Notes under the pieces: generated by a model | Database searches by the model: none | What the model saw: the letters and a program-made list of their open reading frames with translations, nothing else | What the model was told of the DNA's origin: nothing | From: Nocardia fluminea | GTDB lineage: Bacteria; Actinomycetota; Actinomycetes; Mycobacteriales; Mycobacteriaceae | Direction of reading: 5' to 3' | Assembly (NCBI RefSeq): GCF_002846365.1 | Contig: NZ_PJMW01000003.1 | Coordinates: 62,001-126,000, forward strand | DNA length: 64,000 nucleotides | Shown: one piece after another, positions 7,508-15,397 of the stretch | Position numbering within the stretch: the stretch's first letter is position 1 | Layout of the letters: every line of letters begins with the position of its first letter | Made by a program: the position numbers and the translations under genes

Positions 7508-8454
7508 GACGGGTTCCTCACTGAGGAGAGGGGGAGCCTGTTGATCCAGTCGTGCTTGAGTTTGAGACGGCACCATCTGTGCTCGATGGCCTTGATGGAC
7601 TTGCCGGTGAACTCGGCAATCTCACCGGCGGTGTAGTTGTTGACCTTCCACCACACAAGGTCTCGATCGGCCGGGTCGAGTGCACCCAAGTAGGCGCGGA
7701 TGATGTCGTTGTCGACCGCGCGCTGTTCTGGTGCGTCGAACAACAGGTGCTGGCGTAGCTCAGCTGATCGGGGCTCGGCGAGCTCCTCGAACAGATCGCC
7801 TGCGCCAGCATCGAAATCGCGCAGGCCGCCTTCCGATCGACGCCGCTCCCAGCGCAAACCTTTGACAAGTATGTCAGCGAAGGCGATGGCGCACTTGCCG
7901 ACGAAGTAGCTCGACAGTGACGCCCCGCCGGTAGGACTCCACCCCGTGCCGGTCAAGATCTCCGTGCGGAGCTTGACAACGGCGTCACCGATCGCGTTGT
8001 TGACGAGCTCTTCGCGGTAGTCCGCGTCGACGCTCAGGCGCTGTTTTTCGTCTTCATGAACGCGGAGGGGCACATTCAGTCGCCAGAGCTCCTGATAGAT
8101 CTTGCGGTTGGCCACCCAGACGTCCAGCACCTGCGGCGCGTATTCGAGCAGGGACTCGGTGAACCGGTCCCAGACCGGTCCTTTCACCCCGCAGGAGCGC
8201 AGCAGCTCGAGCATGTCGGCGTCAGCTGCACGGCGGCGCAGCATCTCGGCTGCTTCCTCGTCATCACCCTTGTCGGTATCGGCGGCCTCCGGCAGGTCGA
8301 AGCCGACTAAGGCGTCCAACGCTGTCTCACTGTCCAGGTCGACTGCGATTCCAGCATCGGTAGCGTCGCCGTAGATCAAGCTCTCGATGTCCTCGGTTGG
8401 AACATCGCCGCGCCCTCTCTCCGGGTTGGGTACCGCATCTTGCGATGCGCCCAT
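7504..8454 (-). CDS. sigma-70-like / ECF-type regulator
   Basis: The 316-aa protein starts at an ATG preceded by AGGAGG. Its first ~100 residues are acidic and unlike known sigma regions. Residues about 150-220 resemble a region-2-like helical block, and the C-terminus (ALDPADRDLVWWKVNNYTAG, then EIAEFTGKSIKAIEHRW) matches sigma region 4 with its helix-turn-helix. It is longer than ordinary ECF factors. It would direct RNA polymerase to specific promoters, possibly its own operon. The coupled downstream gene is unknown. The region 2 assignment is less certain than region 4. Confidence 0.7.
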   Translation of the reverse strand: MGASQDAVPNPERGRGDVPTEDIESLIYGDATDAGIAVDLDSETALDALVGFDLPEAADTDKGDDEEAAEMLRRRAADADMLELLRSCGVKGPVWDRFTESLLEYAPQVLDVWVANRKIYQELWRLNVPLRVHEDEKQRLSVDADYREELVNNAIGDAVVKLRTEILTGTGWSPTGGASLSSYFVGKCAIAFADILVKGLRWERRRSEGGLRDFDAGAGDLFEELAEPRSAELRQHLLFDAPEQRAVDNDIIRAYLGALDPADRDLVWWKVNNYTAGEIAEFTGKSIKAIEHRWCRLKLKHDWINRLPLSSVRNPS

Positions 8455-8564
8455 CTGTCCTCCTCGACTAAACCCACATCGTGACGAGCAAGGCGCCGCG
8501 GGCGCCCGGTTCAGACGCGATTCGTGAGCGCGCCGGTACAGACCGTTATAGGAGCCGCCGCGGT

Positions 8565-8618
8565 GAAAACCCCCGCCGCCGAGAAAGATTTTATTCTTGC
8601 TTCTAACAGGGGGTTTTC
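8565..8618. repeat. 10-bp perfect inverted repeat
   Basis: GAAAACCCCC at 8565-8574 and GGGGGTTTTC at 8609-8618 are perfect inverted copies separated by 34 AT-rich bases. The pair lies between the divergent sigma-like gene and the small membrane protein gene, so it may be an operator or a leader hairpin. Confidence 0.5.
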
Positions 8619-8676
8619 GGGAAGGCTCGGCCCTATGAGGTTCTGCGACAACTACATCGAGAGGACCTCATCCCCC

Positions 8677-9027
8677 ATGCCGAACACCCCCGACGTCGAT
8701 GTGCAGCTTCGCTGCCTCAAGTGCGGGTCACCCGCCTGTCTGGCGCTCGTGCGGGCCGCGACCCCGCCGGTGAACGTGATCGACCTGCTCGACCGGCAGT
8801 TCAAGCTGATGTCAAGTGGGCATTGGAGCTGGGACCACGTCGGCTACTTCGTCGTCGTCGCGGCCGTCGTCGCGGTGGTGGCCATCTCGTGCGTGATCGC
8901 CAGCCCCGGGTGGACGCTGGCGATCAGCGGCGGCCTGGTCACCAGTGCCGCCGGGCTCGGGTTGCTTCGCCGGCGGCGACAGGTCCGGCAGGCCCTTGCC
9001 GAACCCGCCACGGCCGAGAACATTTGA
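8677..9027 (+). CDS. small membrane protein with N-terminal cysteines (116 aa)
   Basis: From the ATG at 8677 the product has a Cys cluster LRCLKCGSPACL, then two membrane helices (VGYFVVVAAVVAVVAISCVI and TLAISGGLVTSAAGLGLL) and a basic tail RRRRQ. The N-terminus is probably cytoplasmic and could bind zinc. An upstream in-frame ATG at 8635 with GGGAAGG before it would add 14 residues. It is divergent from the sigma-like operon with the 10-bp inverted repeat between. No family recognised. Confidence 0.6.
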   Translation: MPNTPDVDVQLRCLKCGSPACLALVRAATPPVNVIDLLDRQFKLMSSGHWSWDHVGYFVVVAAVVAVVAISCVIASPGWTLAISGGLVTSAAGLGLLRRRRQVRQALAEPATAENI

Positions 9028-9384
9028 GCGCCAGATCCCCCTTGAAGTCGATGCTCAGGGCTGATTACGTTGTCTCGGTGCCTTTTCCGCTTGGAAGCTG
9101 TGCTTCTTCGCGGCTGAGCTGCCGACACCATCGGTGCCCCCGGCGTTCGCGCCGCTATCCGATAGCGACTGGCGTGAGTGGTTACGGTCTGAGTCCATCC
9201 CAGCGCGGACAACCCGATCCCACAGCCCGACAGGCAGATACGACAAGTCCGGTTCCCGGTCCCGACGATCAGATCTACTCGCAAGCGATGCTCGGTACAC
9301 CTCTACAGCGCCAAATCTCCTGGAGATCCGAACGAAGTCGAGGCAGACTGTCGAGATGCACGTCATCATCATCCCAGGATTGCA
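9028..9384. other. intergenic, nothing recognised
   Basis: This stretch of about 360 bases has only overlapping weak frames on both strands. No convincing gene, repeat or hairpin was found. It probably contains the promoter of the next gene. Confidence 0.4.
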
Positions 9385-10398
9385 ATGAACCGCATCGAAC
9401 AGTTAGCCATACAAATTTCCGAATCGAATCGACTTTTGCGTCAGGGAGGGGTCGCCCGATGGCGAATCAGCTTGATCCTGCTCGATAATACGGCCGAGTT
9501 GTTGATGAAGCAGCAGTGCGACTATCTAGTTCCGAGCGACGATTGGCCGCAGGCGCACCTAAAGTTGGTGCAAAATCAGATCGCCGACGGACATGAATTC
9601 GAGTCGGTGCCCGACTTTCTAGACGATGGAACTCCTCCCCGACGGCTTGCAGAAATCGAGCGGGAACTGCGCAACCAGATAGTGACTCCAGACGAAGCTA
9701 TCAGAATAACTGACGACTTCAATCGAAAAGTAGCTTATCTAATCAAGAACGATATCCTGAGTCAGAGTCATGCCGTGGTACTCAAAAGGCTCCATAAGTA
9801 TCGGAATGAAGCTCATCACGAAGGCCGAGTCCGCGATGCAACTGTCCTTCAGGCAGCGAAAATCTATACTTACGTTGCATGCTCAATGCTGAAAAACTTC
9901 CATTTGCGCGCCTATACGGTGACAATGCCGAAGGATCTCGCAGCCCTGCTTCCAGCAGGCACTCACCCGTCTTCGAGAGTTCCGATCGAAGTCGCCGACA
10001 CTCTGCTGGCGGAATCAATGGTGGGCTCGCCAGAGGCGCTTGCCGCGACTTTGTCCGAACATCTACAATGGAGACTCGACGAGTTGATCGGCGGTATAGA
10101 CTATCTCACATCAGGCATGCCTTTCCCCACCAGTGCGGCAATACAAGAAGAAACTCTGCGGTCGGTTCAAGAAAACCCCTGGACAACTCCCCCGAAGAAA
10201 GTTAGAACTTTACGAGATATAAACCGATGGCGAGCGACAGCCACAACAATCGCAAGAGCGACCGATTACATAAAGGCGTTCGAAAGGTTCGCGCTGCTTG
10301 AGATAGCTATCGAGCCACTCGAAGAGATGATCGCTACCGCAGTCGCCGCATTGGACGATTACATCGAGCAAGAAATCGACCGGCGCCGCGGCGTCTGA
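9385..10398 (+). CDS. low-GC gene with HEPN-like Rx4H motif (337 aa)
   Basis: The protein is almost entirely helical and its gene is clearly lower in GC than its flanks. Residues 137-150 read HKYRNEAHHEGRVR, giving Arg140-x4-His145, the RNase signature of HEPN domains, within a long helix following NRKVAYLIKNDIL. The N-terminal helix LLLDNTAELLMK-like segment and the RNEAHH helix together resemble HEPN-type four-helix bundles. HEPN proteins act as RNases in toxin-antitoxin and defence systems, but no minimal nucleotidyltransferase antitoxin lies next to it. HEPN assignment is by motif only. Confidence 0.6.
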   Translation: MNRIEQLAIQISESNRLLRQGGVARWRISLILLDNTAELLMKQQCDYLVPSDDWPQAHLKLVQNQIADGHEFESVPDFLDDGTPPRRLAEIERELRNQIVTPDEAIRITDDFNRKVAYLIKNDILSQSHAVVLKRLHKYRNEAHHEGRVRDATVLQAAKIYTYVACSMLKNFHLRAYTVTMPKDLAALLPAGTHPSSRVPIEVADTLLAESMVGSPEALAATLSEHLQWRLDELIGGIDYLTSGMPFPTSAAIQEETLRSVQENPWTTPPKKVRTLRDINRWRATATTIARATDYIKAFERFALLEIAIEPLEEMIATAVAALDDYIEQEIDRRRGV

Positions 10399-10532
10399 GA
10401 CCAAAAATGGGAGTTGCCCACGCCCGTTGTCGGCGACCAGCACGAAGGCGACCAGACCACCCTTTCTGAACAGAGTGCACTTTCACGCGCAGGGTCCTGA
10501 AGCTGCGCCAGCGCGGTGAAACGTGCTCGCGT

Positions 10533-10604
10533 GCAGGTAGTTCGGTGGGCCCGCGCAGGTAGTTCGGCGGCCGGAGATCGTGTCAGGATGGCACGATCTC
10601 CGGC
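10533..10604 (+). promoter_or_regulatory. direct repeats and hairpin before the start codon
   Basis: GCAGGTAGTTCGG occurs at 10533-10545 and 10555-10567, two direct copies 22 bases apart. Right after, a 13-bp perfect inverted repeat (10570-10582 with 10592-10604) ends at the base before the ATG at 10605. The 9-base loop holds AGGATG; the ATG at 10588 opens a six-codon frame whose TGA overlaps the gene's ATG as ATGA. This may be an operator or a leader that controls translation. Confidence 0.5.
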
Positions 10605-11144
10605 ATGAGACTTCTCGGGCTGGCCGTCGCCATATGGATCGCGGTGTCTGCGGGCCCGGCGACTGCCCAGGTGAGCACGACACCACCGGCCGCGCCCAGC
10701 TCGGTGCCGACGGCTACGAGCACGCCGTCCATCACATCGGGCACCACGGAGAGGATGCCCACCTCGGATCTGACCGGGTTGAGCCAGCCCGACTCGGTTC
10801 TCGCTGCCGGTGTCTTGGCGTTGGGGGCCGCGCTGCTCGCGTTTATCGGCGTGATGGCGACTCGCCGCCAGACCGGCCGGCACTTTGCTGCCACACATGA
10901 GCTGGATCAGATCAAGGCGCTGCGTGAGCGGTACACCACTTGTGCTGAGCAACTCGCCCACGATGATCCGGCGGTCCGCACTGCAGGGGTGTACGGACTG
11001 GGCGCTCTCGGCGACGACTGGTTCGCCCGAGCCATGACTCAAAAGCGCACTCTTCTGACCAGATTTTGGCGTGTAGATACTCGAAGGGCGCAGATTGATG
11101 CCGACGCGCAGCATCGGCATGAAGTGCAGGTGGCTATCCCGTGA
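10605..11144 (+). CDS. membrane-anchored protein with short HEAT-like tail
   Basis: The 179-aa protein begins with a signal-like segment (LLGLAVAIWIAVSAGPATAQ), a Thr/Ser/Pro-rich external stretch and a membrane helix near 70-87, then a cytoplasmic part with QIKALRERYTTCAEQLAHDD and PAVRTAGVYGLGALGDDW. That phrase is typical of actinobacterial membrane proteins whose HEAT- or pentapeptide-like regions run on much longer. Here it stops soon after and ends in an unrelated tail, so the gene looks truncated. It overlaps the next gene by 26 bases. Confidence 0.6.
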   Translation: MRLLGLAVAIWIAVSAGPATAQVSTTPPAAPSSVPTATSTPSITSGTTERMPTSDLTGLSQPDSVLAAGVLALGAALLAFIGVMATRRQTGRHFAATHELDQIKALRERYTTCAEQLAHDDPAVRTAGVYGLGALGDDWFARAMTQKRTLLTRFWRVDTRRAQIDADAQHRHEVQVAIP

Positions 11145-11595
11145 GAAGTTCGCCCTCATCATCGGTGATGGTCGGGTTATCGCCGTTGCCGAGATCCGCG
11201 GCCTGTCCGTTCATGAGGATCGCGTCGCGGTCGACGGCGCGGTGCTCACCGAGGGTCACCCGGTGCGCGACGAGTGGATCGGGCGACCGGACCCGGCGAT
11301 CAACGCCTCGCAGAACCCGGTCGGCTACTGCGACCTCCCGCAGGAGGCCGAGTTCCGGGAACGGCCCTGCGGATGCAAGTGCGGGGAGATCAGCACCCGC
11401 GACTTCCTACCCGGCCACGACGTACGCGCCTTCCAGGACCGGGTACGGCGGTTGTTCAACGGATCTCCGCTGGAGTTCTTCCGCTGGGTCGACCGCATGG
11501 CCGGCCAGCACGGCGTACCCGTCCTCGCCATCCGCTCACGACCGAACAGCGACGCCGCCGATGCTGTCGATCAGGGCGAACCGTCGAATCCGTGA
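11119..11595 (+). CDS. hypothetical protein with CGCKCG motif (158 aa)
   Basis: The start is taken at the ATG for MKCRWLSREKFALII; upstream in-frame starts at 11095-11098 would deepen the overlap with the preceding gene. The centre reads RPCGCKCGEI, a possible metal-binding cysteine cluster, followed by FLPGHDVRAFQDRVRR, a motif seen in hypothetical proteins of actinobacterial mobile elements. No signal peptide. A 14-bp hairpin follows 82 bases after the stop. Function unknown. Confidence 0.6.
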   Translation: MKCRWLSREKFALIIGDGRVIAVAEIRGLSVHEDRVAVDGAVLTEGHPVRDEWIGRPDPAINASQNPVGYCDLPQEAEFRERPCGCKCGEISTRDFLPGHDVRAFQDRVRRLFNGSPLEFFRWVDRMAGQHGVPVLAIRSRPNSDAADAVDQGEPSNP

Positions 11596-11676
11596 CGCGC
11601 CGATCGGCTGCCGTGCAACCTGAAAGCTATGCCGGTCTATGAAATTCGTTGTCCACACTGGATGTCGGTAGAGGTT

Positions 11677-11710
11677 GGTCGGGTTCGGTGCGGGAACACC
11701 GAACCCGACC
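11677..11710 (+). terminator. 14-bp perfect hairpin
   Basis: GGTCGGGTTCGGTG (11677-11690) and CACCGAACCCGACC (11697-11710) pair perfectly around a 6-base loop, downstream of the two overlapping genes. It is a strong terminator candidate. Confidence 0.7.
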
Positions 11711-12067
11711 CTTATGCCTGTGCGTGCTCGTCCGGACCAACAGACTGCGCGCAGACCTCTGCCGCCAAAACCTAAAGGGGTGTTGTCGGCAAGGTCGGGT
11801 TCATCGGCATGGCTTCTACTTTCGACAGGTTGGAGGCAACACGCCGAGAACTCCAATCGAATCCAACCAGGTCGGACAGGTGATGAAACACCGCCGGACA
11901 CCAGGGGCGGAAGGTTGCAACATGCTGGACATTGCCGTGGGCGGGGGTTTTCGGCAACGATTGCAGGCAGCTTCGTGTGGTCGGGTGCGGCGGGAATCGT
12001 GCTCGGGCTACAGCCATTCGAGGTCTTGTCAGTCTCGTCCGGACCACTTGTGCATAGGGAGTTCGTC
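11711..12067. other. intergenic, no convincing gene
   Basis: About 357 bases between the hairpin and the small membrane protein gene. Frames on both strands overlap and lack family-like sequence or start signals, and none is called. Confidence 0.4.
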
Positions 12068-12307
12068 ATGCGTCGTCGAATTTTGTCGCGTCTCGCGTTG
12101 GGGTTGCCGCCCTCGGTGCAGCCTCTGAGTCCGCGTCAGCGCGTGCTGGTGCTGGTGCTGGTGTTCGTGTTCTACATCGCGCTGATGGCGTCGGGGCTGT
12201 CCCCGGAGTTGGCGATCGGGGTGGTAACGGTCTTGGGCTTGGTGAGCGCCAGGATCGTGGCGATGCTCAATCGCGGCGACGATGTCACGGGCCTGGCCAG
12301 CGCCTGA
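12068..12307 (+). CDS. small two-helix membrane protein (79 aa)
   Basis: The ATG at 12068 follows AGGGAG by about 9 bases. The product has a basic start (MRRRILSRLALG), two membrane helices (VLVLVLVFVFYIALMA and LAIGVVTVLGLVSARIV) and a short tail. It overlaps the STAND gene by 26 bases, which suggests coupled translation and a shared role, such as membrane anchoring or sensing for the NTPase. No family recognised. Confidence 0.65.
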   Translation: MRRRILSRLALGLPPSVQPLSPRQRVLVLVLVFVFYIALMASGLSPELAIGVVTVLGLVSARIVAMLNRGDDVTGLASA

Positions 12308-14777
12308 AACACAGGACACCCGGCTCGCCGCGTTCCTAGCGGAGTTGCAGACGCTGCGCGGCGGTCTCCCGTACAGGGAGATCGCCGCAGGTGCGTACTA
12401 CTCGTCCACTACGTATTGGCGCGTGGCGAAAAAGGCTGTCCTGCACGACTGGGAGGTCACCGAGGCTTTCATCCTGTCCAGTCTGGACGCCCGCGACAGA
12501 CGCGACGGCGTGGAGCGCGACGAGCAGCGCCGCCAAGCGGAACTGAAGCGGTTGAAACGCCAGTACGACGAGGTCGCCCCTCTGATTCCGGCTGCGGGTG
12601 TGACAGCTGTATCTGGGTCCGCGCCGTTGCCGGACAGTGGTGATACGCCGCATTCGGCACTGCGAAGACTACGCAGCTGGTCACGTATGAGTGTGCGGGA
12701 TCTGGCCCGAGAAGGTCAGATCGCGCGAAGCACACTGGCGGACAAGCTGAGCGGGAAGTCGGTGCTGACCTCACAGGAGGTCTACAGCATCGCCTTCGCG
12801 TGCGTTCAAGCCCATCAGCCCGACGCGGCCGATGAAGTCGCCAATCGCTACGTCGAGCATCATCGTTCCCGTGGCGAAGAAACGCCGCGAGGGCCCCAAC
12901 TGCCGGCGCCACTGCTGGGTGACGAAGTGTGGCAGCGGGATAGCGGCGTAGCGATCACACCATCGCCGGAGGTAGCTCCACGGCAGACGCCCGGATCAGA
13001 CCGGGTTACAAAGAATCGGGCCTCGCTGTCGGCTCCTGTGCCGCCGGGTTTCGGCTCTGCTGCCGGTCGCGTGGCGAATGGTGTCTTCTCTGCGGTCTCC
13101 CGTGCGACGAGCGGTCGCACTGCAAGGAGTTCCAACCCGACCCAGGCGATGAATCCGGGCGACAGCACTGTAGATCCCGCGTTGTTCCGCACACGCAAAG
13201 ATTTCGCCGCCGAGCTGAACCAGCTACGTCTCCGCAATGGCGGAATGTCGATCAGAACGATCGCTACTCGCACGCGTACCCCGGCAGGAACGATTGCAGG
13301 GTGGTTTGCCGGGACGTCGCTGCCCCGGCCGGACAGCCCAGACTTCACACGGATCTTGACTGTGCTCGGCGAAGCCGACCGCTATACCGAATGGTGCAAG
13401 GCGGCGGCACGGCTTGTAAACGTACACAGGCAGGAAACCGGGCCATCACCGGCCGGTGGGCCGTCACCATATTCGGACAGTCGCGAGCGCGACGAATGGT
13501 CGACAGGTGAGTTCTTCGGTCGAGACGCGCTCGCCGACAGGTTGAGCCGCATCGTGATCACAGGTACTGATCGACCGACGGTTGTGGTGGTAAGCGGCGC
13601 TTCGGGCTCGGGGAAGACCTCTCTGGTACGCGGCGCTCTCCTGCCAGCGCTGGCCGGTCGAGCAGCGGCCGAGGTCGTCACCGTCCGCCCTCACGATCCA
13701 CATGGGTCCTTCGGCGAGGTCATCGATGCCCTGGCCATGCACACTGCGGCGACGGCGTCCGAAGATCGCGGTGTTCTCGTGATCGACCAATTCGAAATCC
13801 TCATGCAACGCCAGGACAAGGAGCCCGGCCAATGGGCCAGATTGGTCGAACACGTGCAAGATTGCGCATCGACTCCCGGGCGCATACTCGTGGTCGTGGT
13901 CCGGAGTGACTACACCCGGCGCTGGATGGAACAGTGTCCGGTGCGCTCGGTGGTGTTCGAGATCGAACCACCGACGAGCAGTGAACTCACCAACATCATC
14001 ACCGGCCCTGCTGCCCGCACCGGCGTTCAGGTCGATCCGGCGCTGGTAAGCCATCTGCTTGAAGAGCTACACAGCGCAACCGGATATGAAACCGCTGGAG
14101 TGGCGGTGGTGACGGTGCTCCTGCGACAGATGTGGCACGAGCGGTCCACAGAATCGATGCTCACCTTCGACGACTACATACGTCTCGGAGGTATCAGAGC
14201 CGTGCTCGCCCGGCGAGCTGAGCACACCTACGACCGGTTCGGTCCGCAGCAGCAGATCGCGGCGCGTCGGATCCTGTTGCGCACTATCGAGATCGGCGAG
14301 ACCTCGGCCATGCGTAGAACCGTCGCACGCGAAGAACTCCGATGGCCGGACCTATCCCACGATGTCGTCGAAGACGCTATATCGGCCTTGGCCAGGACCT
14401 ACATTCTGGTGGCCGGTGACAGCGGCATCCACCTCAGCAGCGAGGCGCTGATCCCCGGATGGAACAGACTCAACACCTGGATCTCCAGCGACCGCATGCA
14501 ACTGCGTCGCCTTCGGCGACTGATCGACGCAGCCACAGACTGGGAGAGCGGCGGACGTGAACCGACACACACACTCTCATCCGCTCAGGTCAGCGAGTTT
14601 GTTGCATTACCAGCGGAGATTCGAGCAAACTTCGGTGAACGAGAGATCGCGTTGCTGATCGCGAGCCAAGAGCAACACGAACGCTCCACAAACAACCGGA
14701 TCCGCCAGTGGATCAGCAAAGCGCGACCGAGCCACGACCACAGCGCACCAAATTCAGGATCCACTGATGGGCGCTGA
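12282..14777 (+). CDS. STAND NTPase (nSTAND1-like) with three HTH-like segments
   Basis: The 831-aa protein has three separate helix-turn-helix-like segments: LPYREIAAGAYYSSTTYWR (about 29-47), SVRDLAREGQIARSTLADKL (about 131-155) and SIRTIATRTRTPAGTIAGWF (about 322-341). An EFFGRDALADRL segment then introduces the NTPase with Walker A GASGSGKTS (about 441-449) and Walker B GVLVIDQFE (about 497-505), and a helical domain ends the protein. nSTAND1 proteins are switch ATPases in signalling or defence, often with WD40 repeats behind the NTPase; here the sensor is short. It overlaps the two-helix membrane gene by 26 bases. Confidence 0.8.
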   Translation: MSRAWPAPETQDTRLAAFLAELQTLRGGLPYREIAAGAYYSSTTYWRVAKKAVLHDWEVTEAFILSSLDARDRRDGVERDEQRRQAELKRLKRQYDEVAPLIPAAGVTAVSGSAPLPDSGDTPHSALRRLRSWSRMSVRDLAREGQIARSTLADKLSGKSVLTSQEVYSIAFACVQAHQPDAADEVANRYVEHHRSRGEETPRGPQLPAPLLGDEVWQRDSGVAITPSPEVAPRQTPGSDRVTKNRASLSAPVPPGFGSAAGRVANGVFSAVSRATSGRTARSSNPTQAMNPGDSTVDPALFRTRKDFAAELNQLRLRNGGMSIRTIATRTRTPAGTIAGWFAGTSLPRPDSPDFTRILTVLGEADRYTEWCKAAARLVNVHRQETGPSPAGGPSPYSDSRERDEWSTGEFFGRDALADRLSRIVITGTDRPTVVVVSGASGSGKTSLVRGALLPALAGRAAAEVVTVRPHDPHGSFGEVIDALAMHTAATASEDRGVLVIDQFEILMQRQDKEPGQWARLVEHVQDCASTPGRILVVVVRSDYTRRWMEQCPVRSVVFEIEPPTSSELTNIITGPAARTGVQVDPALVSHLLEELHSATGYETAGVAVVTVLLRQMWHERSTESMLTFDDYIRLGGIRAVLARRAEHTYDRFGPQQQIAARRILLRTIEIGETSAMRRTVAREELRWPDLSHDVVEDAISALARTYILVAGDSGIHLSSEALIPGWNRLNTWISSDRMQLRRLRRLIDAATDWESGGREPTHTLSSAQVSEFVALPAEIRANFGEREIALLIASQEQHERSTNNRIRQWISKARPSHDHSAPNSGSTDGR

Positions 14778-14857
14778 TTCGATTCAGCTTTGCTTATCCC
14801 GGTCAACCGGCGTCTGGAACCAGCAATGCAGACGACTCAAGACATCCGTGCAGATGA

Positions 14858-15193
14858 CTTCGGAAATCGACAGTCAAAGTCCTGCACGGCATCGCGGCCG
14901 GCGAGCACACCGAGCGCAGCCTCATCCTCGACCTGGCCCTCGCCCTGGCAGAGGACCGGCGCCGCGATATCGCCCGCAAGACCCGCGACGGCCTGGACGC
15001 CGCAGCCCGCCGTGGCCGCAAGGGTGGACGACCACGTGTGGTCGATGCCGACAAGCGCCGTGCGATCCTGGCCCGTCATGCCGAAGGCCAGTCGCTGCGC
15101 GAGATCTCGCGTGGTGTCGGGGTCAGCCTGGCTGTCGTTCATGGAGAAGTTAAAGCCGCGCAGGAGCCAGCAGCGTCGGCCGAGCCAGCGTGA
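14858..15193 (+). pseudogene. C-terminal fragment of a serine recombinase
   Basis: After a stop at 14855-14857 the frame reads VKVLHGIAAGEHTERSLIL, then DIARKTRDGLDAAARRGRKG and a C-terminal HTH with SLREISRGVGVSLAVVH. This is the end of a resolvase/invertase-type serine recombinase; the catalytic N-terminal domain is missing. It lies directly before the tRNA fragments, so it may be the scar of an old integration event. Confidence 0.75.
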
Positions 15194-15243
15194 GCGGCCT
15201 TCGATCTCGTTTGTCGGTGCCCCGGTGTACCGTTCGGGGCAAC

Positions 15244-15278
15244 TGCGAAGGTCGCGGGTTCGAGTCCCGTCACCTCCA
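15244..15278 (+). tRNA. 3' half of a tRNA gene (fragment)
   Basis: The bases give the 3' strand of an anticodon stem (TGCGA), a variable loop (AGGTC), a complete T arm (GCGGG, loop TTCGAGT, CCCGT) and the acceptor strand CACCTCC plus A. No matching 5' half lies upstream; instead a GC-rich hairpin precedes it. This kind of 3' fragment is what integration into a tRNA gene leaves at one end. Gene identity cannot be read without the anticodon. Confidence 0.7.
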
Positions 15279-15283
15279 CACAT

Positions 15284-15320
15284 GGGGGTGTAGCTCAGCC
15301 GGTAGAGCATCGCTGTGACC
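15284..15320 (+). tRNA. 5' half of a tRNA gene (fragment)
   Basis: GGGGGTGTAGCTCAGCCGGT and the following AGAGCATCGCTG give an acceptor strand, a full D arm and the 5' strand of an anticodon stem; after GTGACC the tRNA pattern ends. Its acceptor GGGGGTG pairs with CACCTCC of the 3' half five bases upstream with one wobble, and four of five anticodon-stem pairs also match. The halves are thus in reversed order, either a split attachment site or the junction of two tandem copies. Confidence 0.65.
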
Positions 15321-15343
15321 TCAGGGCCTAGCTGCCCGGTCAG

Positions 15344-15370
15344 AAGGCCCCGCCGGATCGGCGGGGCCTT
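15344..15370 (+). terminator. intrinsic terminator
   Basis: AAGGCCCCGCCG (15344-15355) pairs with CGGCGGGGCCTT (15359-15370) around a 3-base loop, followed by TTC. It lies just after the tRNA halves and could be the old tRNA terminator; it also ends the convergent gene at 15398. Confidence 0.75.
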
Positions 15371-15397
15371 TCGCGTAGCTCTATCCGCGCGAGACGG

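Noticed and set aside
9028..9384. Short frames that could be an antitoxin for the HEPN-like gene
   Set aside because: No good start site or recognisable sequence.
11649..12128. Several overlapping frames between the 14-bp hairpin and the small membrane gene
   Set aside because: Arg/Cys-rich composition typical of non-coding GC-rich DNA and no start signals.
15244..15320. Functional permuted tRNA gene
   Set aside because: Not known in bacteria, anticodon stem mismatch, unusual anticodon loop; an integration scar is simpler.
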